From: Chytridium lagenaria
Lineage: Eukaryota; Chytridiomycota; Chytridiomycetes; Chytridiales; Chytridiaceae
Direction of reading: 5' to 3'
NCBI GenBank assembly: GCA_025449115.1
Contig: JAHLKC010000194.1
Location: 1 to 54,364 of the forward strand
Length of the DNA stretch: 54,364 nt
Shown: positions 35,002 to 45,506 of the stretch, in pieces
How positions within the stretch are numbered: the first letter of the stretch is position 1
How the letters are laid out: each line of letters opens with the position of its first letter
The notes under the pieces: generated by a model
What the model saw: only the letters and a program-made list of their open reading frames with translations
What the model was told of the DNA's origin: nothing
Databases searched by the model: none
Made by a program: the position numbers and the translations under genes

Positions 35002-38000
35002 TCAAACAGCTCCTACAGCAAACGCCAAACGTTCACGAAATACAGAGGCAGCCAACCTCATCACAGTATCCGCAACATCATCCACATTCATGATAAAAGA
35101 GTCTGTGATACCGATACGAGAATAAAGGTGTCCGAGCTGCATCAACAAAATATTAACAATCGTGGGAGAGCAGGCAACGTTTTCCATTGAAAAAAAACAA
35201 ACAAACAAGCAAACAAACTACAAAAGGCTGACGAATATATAGAAGAAAAAATACGGCAGAATGTATATAATAAAAATGTAATAAACTCACCCCAAGCGCT
35301 AAATTCCTAAATTGCATATTTTTCACAGACCTCACCAAAGGCTGCATCTCCAACACCCCGCAACCGGCGCCTTCCTCAAATAAATCAAATGCACAAAAGC
35401 CGCTCCATGCGGTCCCACAAACACATCCGTCCCTGCGCAACAGCAACCTGCTCGTCCATCGAAAGCGTCTCAAAATCCACCGCCCTGAATTCAAGTTTCG
35501 GTCGAACAAGACGCCGAAGGGTGCATTTCTCCTTCTCCATCTCCGTAGCTCGGCCACCTCCACCACCGCGTCGATCCAAACGAGCCTTGTTTAATGTTTC
35601 GGTTGCAGCCGCCGACGGTCCACCAAACACGACAAGGTGCGCGTCCTCCATCAAATCCCAAACCTCCTCCAACGCATCGTTCCAAGCTTTGACTCGTTTC
35701 CGTAACAAATCAATCTGTTGCTGCTCATTCGTGACGATGCGTAAAAGTCGGTTCCGCCTTGTCGTTTCCCCTTTTTCCAAACTTGTGGCGTTGCCGGCAT
35801 GGGAATGAGAGGTCGCCGTTCCCAATCTTCGAATAGCGTAGGTGATGGTGATTGGCAAACTTAAAAATTTTATCGACTTTCCCTGTCGTTGTCCGAGTGA
35901 CGAGAACATGAGGTCCGAAATCTCCCAAAGCGAAGGCAATATGGATGGTTTAAAGGTATCACCAATACGCGACCCAACCTGTTTCCAGTTCTCCACATCG
36001 TTAAAATGACCCTTCCCAGCTCGTGATATAACGTGTCGAAGCATCTTTGCAGTCTTGAAAGGTAAAAAGAGGTCTTGAACACGATCTGAGCGGCTCGGGT
36101 TCCAAGGATACGAAAGGGTTCGAAGAAGAACAGATAAAACCGTTTTTTCGTTGTTTCCGTTTCCCCGCTTCATCATCGGAACACACAACGATATCGAACT
36201 TTGCCACGTCCATCGTCTTCATAGAAGGAAGGTTTGGGTCATATATTCCAGACACTAAAACACCTCTCTCAACCTGGTTCACACCAGTCGCCTTGTCTTG
36301 TCAAAGTGACTTTCAGGGTGATCAAACACCCCACCCACGCCATTGACTCTCCTCCAACCATCCAACATAAACGACCGCATCCCCAACATCAACGGGTTAA
36401 GCGCGCACCTCGACGCAATCATACCTTGCGACGCTAAAGGCGATACCCCACATGAGCTCCCCAAACACTCCTCTTCATACACACAACAGCTTTATCCCCC
36501 CTTCCCCCAACTTCCGCTACCATCCGTTTAACGCGGTCAGCCAGATCCCATATATCGTAGGGTACGGCGGGTGGTGCCGATGACCGTGAAAAGATATGCG
36601 TCCAGGCTTTCGTGTAGGGCCCGTCGGGTTGTCGCGGATCGAGGAGAACGATACGGGCGCTGGTGGGGTCAAGAGGAGGACGAACGGTGGCGTATGAGGT
36701 GAAGGCGTTGAGAAAGTCTTGATGCGCTTGGTAAGGATTCGTGGTGTCCCATCTATGAAATTTCATGAGATTAAACAAACGTACAGGCTGAGAGAAACGG
36801 AAAAGAGTCGTAGCGGGAAAAAATCTAACCTGTCTACAAAATACAGAGGAGCATCGATCCTTTACGAGGAAAAATATATTAAAATGACGTAGAGCTGTAT
36901 GAAATGTCGCTAGTTTACCATGCATCACATTTAATATCCTCATCATCCGGTAGGAACTCAGTAAAACCTATCAATGTCAAAAAGCCAATGAATTTATCAA
37001 GAGTTAGACACCTCATAGGTACAAAAAAAACCAATAGGAAGACGAAAAACGAGATCCAACAACCGCATCACACCACCTACGTCTAAACCATCCCACACAC
37101 CTCCTAAACTTAATCCAAGATCTCCAACCTCTTCAGTATCCATTTCAAACTCCCCATCCTTATTCACCGTCAACCCTTGAAACCATTTCCTCTCATCCAA
37201 TCCACAAGAAGCCTTTAAAAATCCAACGTTGGGGTCCTGACGGTTTCCTGGTTTCGACGGTCGTAACGGAAGGCGAGATAGATCGAACGCAATCATCCGA
37301 GCGTCGCATGTAACAAGAGGAACTGTGGGGTTGAAGGTTGCACAGGTGACGTTGGAAGAATCCGCAGGAATGCTTTGAAGAGGGTGTGAGGAGGTGCCGG
37401 TGGACTTGTCCCCGCTCGCGAGGCGAATGCCAAAATACACATCCATATCCTCAAAAGATGAATCATATGAGGTCTTTTCAACCGTAGATCGAGGTCCTAA
37501 AGGCTTACGAATGGAAATGTCTACGTTTTTCGCCTCAAAAAAACAATAATAATCAAGACATCAGCATGGAAGCTCTGGAACAGATTAAACTAAAAAACAT
37601 ATATGTACCTTGATCGCATTAAATGACTTATCAAACGCTTTTGATAACACAGCCCATTTCTTCAAGTAGCTCCATCGTGAGGTCCCATTCTCAAATACGT
37701 CAACGTTCTTCTTTACTCCAGCCAAAGCAGGTCCACAAACAAGCCCAACATGTTCCTGACTCTTATCTTCACTCAACGGAATAGCCCCAGACACATCATC
37801 AAGGCAAGACCCAGAATTCTTTGATCGTAATCGGTGCGCCTCATTCAAGTAATCGTAAGGCGTCCATGGCGTCACGGTTCCATTTGACGTTAAATCTACA
37901 TTGAGAACACTCCTTTCATCAAGAAATCCGCCAGCAGATTGTCTCGATAGATTCCCCATGATCATACCATCCGTCATAAGGAAATGTGACGATAAGCCCC

Positions 38001-38378
38001 TACATTGAAGTCCTTTCAACAATTCGCGGGTCCCCGCAACATCATATGAAGGCATCGACCAATCCTCCATCTCTCGAACCAACTTTTCAGAGGAAGCCTG
38101 TGGTGAACACAACAACTTCTCCCATACCCAGCATAGGGTTTTCTAATGTCCATCCTGTCACGCCATCCATTCCCAACCTCGATCGTTCACTCCCACCCCT
38201 TTGATAATGTCTTTAGTCTCTCCCACACAGGTTTCGGTTTGGTTTCAGCATCTGCGGATGCGTTATCGGTGGATAACGAGGGTTGATCGGACAGAGGTGA
38301 GATAACGCTCAGGGTGGAGAGGGATAGCGCTATAACAGCAAACAGAAGCACCAACACCAAAAGCCGACGAACAGACAT
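35002..38378 (-). CDS. GT61 (EOGT/DUF563-like) glycosyltransferase
   Basis: GT61 enzymes are Golgi or ER type II proteins, including EGF-domain O-GlcNAc and plant xylan transferases. The start at 38378 gives a signal anchor (MSVRRLLVLVLLFAVIALSL). Family landmarks in order: CDARMIAFDLSRLP (about 37300), DAPLYFVDR and WDTTNPYQAHQDFLNAF (about 36860-36700), HVLVTRTTTGKV (about 35900), TDVFVGPHGAAFVHLIYL (about 35435-35380, the DxFVGxHGA motif), VLEMQPL and, in the last exon (35136-35002), LGHLYSRIG. Between the TRTTTGKV and GPHGA motifs lies an unusually long charged insertion with NEQQQIDLLRKRVKAWNDAL. Several short introns are visible (near 37620-37550, 36960, 36830-36760, 35290-35137). About six single-base frame breaks are needed, e.g. 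at 36460, 36290 and 35430. Sugar specificity cannot be read. Confidence 0.75.
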
Positions 38379-38416
38379 TCGTGGCACAAAGCCAAAGAGT
38401 AGCCGGAAGCATCGTC

Positions 38417-38733
38417 GTTGGAATGTTTGTGACGGTTGCTGTCTTGGCCGAGGCCATGGAAGTGGTGCTCGTGAGCCGGTAGATGAGGCCCACATGTTGG
38501 TGCAACAATTCACATTTCTCAAAGAAGCTGTAGAATCCGACGGATCAAAGAGTGATGAGGACGTGATTTCCCAGCTCTTCCATCCGACTATGGATACGAT
38601 AAAGGCCAAAAAGCTTTGCATACCGTATAAAAGGGCCGTTGGAATGTTTTTGACAGTCTTGGACGAGGCCATGGAAGTGGATGAGGCCCACATGTTGGTG
38701 CTGCAACAAAATTCACATTTCTCAAACCTTTAA
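38417..38733. repeat. Tandem duplication of a ~110-bp segment, period ~221 bp
   Basis: Two copies begin at about 38417 and 38638 with GTT GGA ATG TTT and share GAGGCCATGGAAGTGG, GATGAGGCCCACATGTTGGT and CACATTTCTCAAA with few changes. The copies lie just upstream of the GT61 start codon, so the duplication falls in that gene's promoter or 5' UTR. A minus frame runs through both copies but is interrupted by composition shifts and lacks a domain. Confidence 0.6.
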
Positions 38734-38869
38734 TTATCGGAATGTGGAAAGAAGGTCATCCGACGGATCAAACGATGAGACGCGTCTTTACCAACTCTAT
38801 CTTCCATGCAATCGATATCCATCCATATCAAGCAACCACACGCCAAAATTATAAAAAACAAAAAGAAAG

Positions 38870-39840
38870 AGGGGGGGTTAACCAAACAACACTAACCACC
38901 ACATTGTGGATGAACAAACAATGGGTCCACAACGTCACGGGTTCAGGAGTCAACGCAGGGGGACGATGCGCGTCGTTTCCCGCCTCCATCTTCCACATAT
39001 CCATCCATATCAAGCATCAAATTGGCGAACATGGAATGTTGGGAGTAAAAGCAACCAACTCAACGCTATGCTGGAATGCCAAACCCCACGAAACCTCCAC
39101 AAAAACTAGGATGGAGGTTGATGGTACGGAACCTCATATGCAAGGACAACCAAAGAAAACAACAACGCCAAAAATAAAAAAACAAAAAAGAAAGAGTGGG
39201 GGTTAACCAACAACCACTAAACCACCACATTGTGGATGAACAAACAATGGGTCTACAACGTTCACAGGTTCAGGAGTCAACGGCAGGGGGACGAGAGCGT
39301 CGTTTCCCGCCTCCATCTTCCAAATATCCATCCATATCAAGCATCAAATTGGCAAACATGGAATGTTGCGGGTAAAAGAAACCAATGCAACGCTATGCTG
39401 CAATGCCAAACCCCACGAAACCTCCACGAAAACTAGGATGGAGGTTGATGGTACGGAACCTCATATGCAAGGAAAACAAAAGAAAACAACACAACGCCAA
39501 AATTAAAAAAACAAAAAAAAGAGTGGAGGTTAACCAACCAACACTAACCACCACATTGTGGATGAACAAACAATGGGTCTACAACGTTCACGGGTTCAGG
39601 AGTCAACGGCAATGGGACGAGACGCGTCGTTTCCTGCCTCCATCTTCCACATATCCATCCATATCACGCGTCAAATTGGCGAACATGGAATGTTGCGGGT
39701 AAAAGCAACCAATGCAACGCTATGATACCAAACCCCACGAAACCTCCACGAAAACTAGGATGGAGGTTGATGGTACGGAACCTCGTAATGTTCAAGGAAA
39801 ACAAAAGAAAACAACAACGCCAAAAATAAAAAAAAACAAA
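38870..39840. repeat. Satellite array, long (~326-bp) unit, three copies
   Basis: The marker GTGGATGAACAAACAATGGG recurs at about 38906, 39232 and 39557, giving a period near 326 bp. Each unit has a segment with CCTCCATCTTCCACATATCC and AAATTGGCRAACATGGAATG, then a core with AGGATGGAGGTTGATGG, CTCATATGCAAGGA.AAC, an A-rich tract (AAAAATAAAAAAACAAAAAA), a G run and GGTTAACCAACCAA. The core is also present in the shorter units that follow. Plus and minus frames through the array are by-products of the repeat. Confidence 0.8.
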
Positions 39841-41489
39841 TAAAAGAGGGGGGTTAACCAACCAACCACAAACCACAATCCCACATTGTCGTGGATGAAT
39901 TAAAACATGGTCGCATTGCAATGGTTGCCAACGTTCATGCGGCCAGTCAAAAGAAGGATGGAGGTGGTTGGAACCTCATGATGGTCAAGGAAAACAAAGA
40001 AAACAACATAACGCCAAAAATATAAAAAAAAAAAAAGAGAGGGGTTAACCAACCAACCACCAACCACAATCCCACATTATCGTGGATGCATAAAACATGG
40101 TCGCATTGCAACGAGTGCCAACGTTCATGCGGCCAGTCAAAAGAAGGATGGAGGTGGTTAGACCCTCATATGCAAGGAAAACAAAGAAAACAACACAACG
40201 CCAAAAATATAAAAACAAGAAAAAAAGAGGGGGGGGGTTAACCAACCAACCACCAACCACAATCCCACATTTTCGTGGATGAATAAAACATGGTCGCGTT
40301 GTAATGGGTGCCAACGTTCATGCGGCCAGTCAAAAGAAGGATGGAGGTGCTGGTTGGACCCTCATGTTCAAGGAAAACAAAAGAAAACAACAACGCCAAA
40401 AATATAAAAAAACAAAAAAACGAGGGGGGGTTAACCAAACAACACGAACCACAATACCACATTATCGTGGATGAATTAAACATGGCCGCGTTGTAATGGG
40501 TGCCCAACGTTCATGCGGCCAGTCAAAGAAGGATGGTGCTGGTTGGACCCTCATATGCAAGGAAAACAAAAGAAAACAACACACCGCCAAAATTATAAAA
40601 AACAAAAAAAAAAAAAAGAGGGGGTTAACCAAACCAACCACCAACCACAATCCCACATTCTCGTGGATGAATTAAAACATGCTCGCATTGTAATGTGTGC
40701 CAACGTTCATGCGGCCAGTCAAAAGAAGGATGGAGGTGCTGGTTAGACCCTCATGATGTTCGAGGAAAACAAAGAAAACTGCAACACAAAGCCAAAAATA
40801 TAAAAAAACAAAAAAGAAAGAGAGCGGTTAACCAACCAACACGAACCACAATCCCACATTATCGTGGATGAATAAAAACATGGTCGCGTTGTAATGGGTG
40901 CCCAACATTCGTGCGGCCAGTCAAAAGAAGGATGGAGGTTCTGGTTAGACCCTCATGATGTACAAGGAAACAAAAGAAATCAACACAACGCCAAAAAATA
41001 AAAAAAAATAGGGGGGGTTAACCAACCAACCACTAACCACAATCCCACATTTTCGTGGATGAAATTAACCATGGTCGCATTGTAATGGGTGCCCAACGTT
41101 CATGCGGCCAGTCAAAAGAAGGATGGAGGTGCTGGTTAGACCCTCATATGCAAGGAAAACAAAGAAAACAACATAACGCCAAAAAATAAAAAAAAAGAGG
41201 GGGGTTAACCAACCAACCACCAACCACAATCCCACATTATCGTGGATGAATTAAAACATGGTCGCATTGCAACGGGTGCCCAACGTTCATGCGGCCAGTC
41301 AAAAGAAGGATGGAGGTGGTTGGAACCTCATGATGTACAAGGAAAACAAAAGAAAACAACAACGCCAAAATATAAAAAAAAGTTCAAAAAGAGGGGGGTT
41401 CCCAACCAACACAAACCACAATCCCACATTATCGTGGATGAATTAAACATGATCGCGTTGTAATGGGTGCACAACGTTCATGCGGCCAG
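39841..41489. repeat. Satellite array, short (~193-bp) unit, about nine copies
   Basis: The marker TTCATGCGGCCAGTCAAAAG (with small changes) falls at about 39934, 40124, 40317, 40510, 40707, 40908, 41099, 41286 and 41477: spacings 187-201 bp. Each unit has GAAGGATGGAGGTGCTGGTT, CCCTCAT, an A-rich tract, a G run of 4-8, GGTTAACCAACCAACCAC, CACAATCCCACATTATCGTGG and ATGAATTAAAACATGGTCGC. Most length variation is in the A and G tracts. The last copy is cut by the retrotransposon at 41490. Confidence 0.88.
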
Positions 41490-41951
41490 TGTGACGGATG
41501 AGGGTCACCGAGGGGAGTCACCCGTCCGAGGAAATGTTATTCGGGTTCGGCTGTTTCTTTAATAAGTTTGCGTAATAATGGGAGGACAGCGGTTGGGGCA
41601 TATGGGAGATTTTCATTATCCTTTTGTGTTAAGTTAATTAATTTCTTTATTGTTTGTTTACCTTTGAAATGGGGATTGTCGGAGTTGATGTTTTGCGCGT
41701 TTTAGTTACTCATGGAAGAGGAAACGAGGAGGAGAAGGAGGGACGAAAGGGGGGTGGGAACGGGGATTTTGGAAGAGAGAGTTTTTTTTATCTTGTCTAG
41801 AGGAGTGTGGAGCCGAGTGAAGGAACGGAAGAAGGAAATAAAGGTTTATTCGTTTTCATATTGAAAGAGTTAGGAGCTTTACACGAAAGAGAGGGGGAGT
41901 CGAGTAAATAAGGGAGATATAGTGGCCGGAGGCTCACTTTATTGCGTCATA
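41490..41951 (+). repeat. 5' LTR (462 bp)
   Basis: Begins TGTGACGGATGAGGGTCACC and ends GGCTCACTTTATTGCGTCAT+A. The termini form a near inverted repeat (TGTGACG / CGTCATA). If the end is placed at TA the LTR lacks the usual terminal CA; placing it at GCGTCA leaves two shared bases outside. Promoter and polyadenylation signals should lie inside, but I see no clear TATA box beyond AT-rich sequence near 41640. Confidence 0.88.
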
Positions 41952-41953
41952 AC

Positions 41954-41970
41954 TGGTGGTTGCGTCCAGG
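41954..41970 (+). promoter_or_regulatory. Primer-binding site, tRNA-Leu-like
   Basis: TGGTGGTTGCGTCCAGG starts two bases after the 5' LTR. Its complement ends ...CTGGACGCAACCACCA: a plausible tRNA T-stem, acceptor strand CGCAACC, discriminator A and CCA. Fungal tRNA-Leu with 5' GGTTG... has such an end, so tRNA-Leu is the likely primer (inference). Confidence 0.6.
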
Positions 41971-42015
41971 ACCTTCAGCAACATCGCTGAAAACTGAGAA
42001 GAAAAAGGACAAATA

Positions 42016-43248
42016 ATGGGAGCCTTCAACCTGAGGGAGCCGGAACGGCACATAGAGAAATTGGAGACCTATTTGATGAAGAATGGGATCAGAGCGGATA
42101 AGGAGAAAGTAAAAGAGTTAGTGGGTACGTTTAAGAAAGGAGATGCCAAGATTTTATACCTGAGGTGGTTGGAGTCGAAGAGGGATGAGACGGGGGATCC
42201 AGCGTTTGTGCCATCGTACGTGGACACCTGCGGATGGCTGGTGGACAAGTACGGCAAGGAGAAAACAACGTCAAAGACGCTTGAGAGGATAGCGAGGAAA
42301 AGCAGGAAGAAAGGGTGGACAACAAGGAAGTTCCGAGAGGAATTTACCGAAGCATGGGACCGGAAAGAGGGGTCCATCACCGAAGAGGAAGGGGTTCGAA
42401 TATTTGTTGAAGGGCTAAGAGGAAGGGTTAGAGACAATCTGGAAACAAAGACGGACCTCTACGATCAGAGAAAAGACAGCTGGATAGCCACCGTCGGTCT
42501 GCTTGCGGAGGCGACTACAAGCAAGAAGATAAGAAAGATGGACGAAGGGCGAGGGAACCTAGCGAGCAGCGATAGTGAGAGCGAAACGTCGTCATCGGAT
42601 GACACCAGCGATTCTTCTGAATCGAGCGAAAGCTCGAGTTCTTCATCGTCGGAGGATGAGAGAGCGAGAAGGAGGAAGAAAAGAATCGAGAAGGGAAGGA
42701 GAAGAGAAGCGAAAAGGGGAAGAGTGGGTTAAAGAAAAGTCGATCCTTGAAGAAAGTCCATCGTGAGAGGAGGGAAGAAAGGAAAGAGGCGCGTTTGAGG
42801 GAGGAGAAGACGAGGGAGGAGAAACAGAGAGAGGAAAGGGATAAAGAAGTTAGGATGAGGATGGAAGAGAGGCATGAGGGCAGCGGTGGAATAGTAGCGA
42901 GATAGGGCAGCTAACAGCGCACCTCAAGGCTCTCACGTTAACGGTGAGTGAGATGGCCAAGCTTAATCAAGGTGTGGGGCTGCAAGGTGCGGGTACTGCG
43001 GGAGGAGGAGCGACAGGAACATCGACGATAAGCCGAGGCCACCCTACGACCCAGACAAGCCCAAGAACTGCTACGTCTGCGACTCTACCGAGCATATGTC
43101 AAGGGTGTGCCCCGTTTTCGACGAGATGGTAAAGTTGGGGTGGCCGCTAAAGAGGGATAAGGGGATGATCGTTATAAGAGAGGACAATGGGACAACACAC
43201 GACATAGGTCACGGATACGGAAGAGGTGGTGTTGCGGGGTTCTCGTGA
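42016..43248 (+). CDS. Gag polyprotein of the LTR element (broken)
   Basis: The first frame (42016-42732, MGAFNLREPERHIEKLETYL) is a charged Gag-like protein with a Ser/Asp/Glu-rich end. A highly charged Arg/Glu/Lys stretch follows in shifted frames (42732-42900), then near the end the CCHC knuckle CYVCDSTEHMSRVC (codons 43069-43110; C-x2-C-x4-H-x4-C), which binds element RNA in this family. That frame stops at 43248. At least two single-base shifts are needed between the start and the knuckle. Gag would form virus-like particles within the cell. Confidence 0.75.
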
Positions 43249-45096
43249 AAGACTACCCCCACCTGCAAAGGAAGACGATTGGGCGAGGGGAGTGTGAGGA
43301 TGGTGACAGTCGAATTGGTCAGAGAAGACGTGGGCAATCTAATGCGGTAGAGGGAAACGCATGGAGGGAGTGGAGCAAAAAGTTTATTGATGCTGATGGT
43401 GGAGGCTCAAGGAGCAAAACAACGGACAAGAAAGTCGTGGTGGACGAGAGGAGTTGGGAGGGGATAATAGAGAGAGTGGGGGTTGACGGATGTCTACCCC
43501 TTAATGTTTTTGTTGCGACAAAGGGATGGTCGGTGAGGACACACGCACGGTGGTTGACGCAAGGGTTGGGGAGGGCTCTCGCCAACTTCAAGGCTGCTTA
43601 TGAAGGCAAAGGGGATCAGCGAGATGAGTTTAGAGTTGGCAAGAGCTCACCTGGAGGTAGAGACAGGGGTAGTAGGGAACGTGGTGATGCCTTTGGATGA
43701 TTTGATCGGCGTGGCAGACCGAATGAACGAGAGAGACCGCCGAGCCGCGATGGTGCTATTGGGTAAGAGGGGAAGGAACGAGGTTACCAGCAGTTCCGAG
43801 GAGAGGAAGCACGCGAGAATAATGGGCCTGTCAGAACCCTCAGCAAGTTCTATGAGCCTTGATGACGATTTGGAGGGGTTCCGGAAAAGGCTCCTACGGT
43901 GATTCCAGCGAAGGTCGTTGCGGACAGGGAACAAGGGGAAGTCGATCCCCGCGGACGAGGACAGAGTAAAGATAAGATGGACCCCAAGCAGAATGATGGA
44001 AAAGATGCGGCAAAAGCAGGAGGGAAGAGAGCAAAGGCATCCATCGGAGGAAAGGTGGCGCCCAACGTGAAACCAGCAGCATCGAAGAAAACTCCTGTGG
44101 CAGAGGTCAGGAAGAGTGCGGCGGCTGAAATAGCGGCATATGTAGTGGGGCAGGAAGTCGCTGCAGGTTTAACGGTGGAATGCTTGCAGGGATGCCTGAG
44201 GTAAAAAGGGAAATCATGAAATTGGTTTCCCTCAGGAAGGAGGGACGGTGGGGATGATAGGAGGAGAAATGGACGAGAGCGAGGATGGAGACGAAGGGAC
44301 GACGAAATGGAATACTACGAGACGTCAGTGGCTAGTCTGACGGGAGAGAGCAAGTACGTTGAGTTGACCTTTGGAGATGTTAGAAGGAGCGAAATGGAGG
44401 AGGTTGGGAAAGACGAATTGGTGGAGGCTGATGGAGCTTTAAAAGAAGACAACGACATAATAACAATGGGAGACGGAGAAACAAGCCGGAGAAATGGCCC
44501 AAGAAGAGAGCGCTTCTTGCTCAGTGTCCGCACCTCGCGGAGGTGGAAGTGGTTTCGTTGGAGGATGGGTTGTATATACCGAGGGTACCGAACGACGACG
44601 GGTCACAATATGAACTTGTGGCAAGGGGTCTAGCTCTGGAGATCGAGAAGAGAGGAGTGAAGATTGACTGGGAATTCAAGTTTAATATGCGGTCAGCGAA
44701 TGGGCAAATAGATCAGTTGGGTGGGATGATTCCTAATTTGCCGGTCTTCGTGGAGGAGTGCGGTTTGAGATATCAACCTGGTGGTTGGAGATAAAGCTCC
44801 TTTCGCGATGTTGTGGGGGTCGCCAGCGAATCAAGATGGCAGCGACGAAAACAATAAGGGATCCAAAGACTAAAGAGATGACGGTGTGGATGGAGAACCC
44901 TGAGGGATACGCAGTGTTTTACACAGCGATCAGAGGACATGACGAAAGGGACGTTTTGGTCGGTGATGACGGGAGGGTGTACAAAGGCATCAGAAAGGAG
45001 GAAAAAGATAGGGAGATGAAAGAGAAGATGGTGAAGAGTTTTCGGGAGGGCCTCCGAGAGAAGGGGACGGGGGCCGTGGGTGCGTCGAGGTGTTGA
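43249..45096 (+). CDS. Pol N-terminal linker and aspartic protease (broken)
   Basis: A chain of frames lies between Gag and RT. 43245-44230 encodes charged linker sequence ending EVAAGLTVECLQGCL, a motif type seen before the protease in other fungal Gypsy elements. The protease is at about 44560-44830: VPNDDGSQYELVARGLALEI has the catalytic D-[DST]-G-S (codons 44594-44605), followed by IDQLGGMIPNLPVFV and a FAMLWGSPANQD segment like the LLGxPW end of retropepsins. Frame changes occur near 43700, 43900, 44210, 44520 and 44770. It would cut the Gag-Pol polyprotein. Confidence 0.55.
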
Positions 45097-45506
45097 GGCC
45101 GGGAGGGGGGAGGGGGATGAGGGAGATGGGAGTGAGGGGGGGAATAGGGGAGGGTGGAGTTCCATGGGTGGAACGGGGGTTCAGTGGTGAAGGTGTAGAA
45201 GAAGAAAAGCAAATAGGAGGGAGCGTTTTCGGCATTGGAGCATGCACCTACGTGGAAAACGTGAAGGGGTATGGAGTGAGCAAGAGAGATCTAACAGAAA
45301 ATATCAAAGAAGGATGAAGAGGTTAGCAAGGGAGGAGGGTTTGATTTTAGAGGAGGGTGAGAGTTTGGAGGGAGTGTACGAAGAAGAAGGGTCTAGAGTC
45401 GGCTGGGGTTCAGTGTTAGAGACTTTAGAAAAAGCACGCAAGGGAGTTGAACCTTTGAGTCGTGCTGAGGAGGGAAGGTTGGAGTGGGCTATAAAAGAGT
45501 GGGAGG

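Noticed and set aside
39664..41463. Recurrent frames in the satellite (minus: TGRMNVGTRCNATMF, WDCGWWLVNPP; plus: QKKDGGAG)
   Set aside because: They recur because the unit recurs; unit length varies by single bases so no frame holds over more than about 1.5 units, and no start, stop or domain is conserved.
39841..41489. Regular repeats at ~193 bp considered as a CRISPR array
   Set aside because: Whole units are repeated with no short repeat/unique spacer alternation, and the genome is eukaryotic.
42069..42437. Minus frames antisense to Gag considered as an antisense gene
   Set aside because: They mirror the strongly purine-rich Gag coding strand and have no motif of their own.
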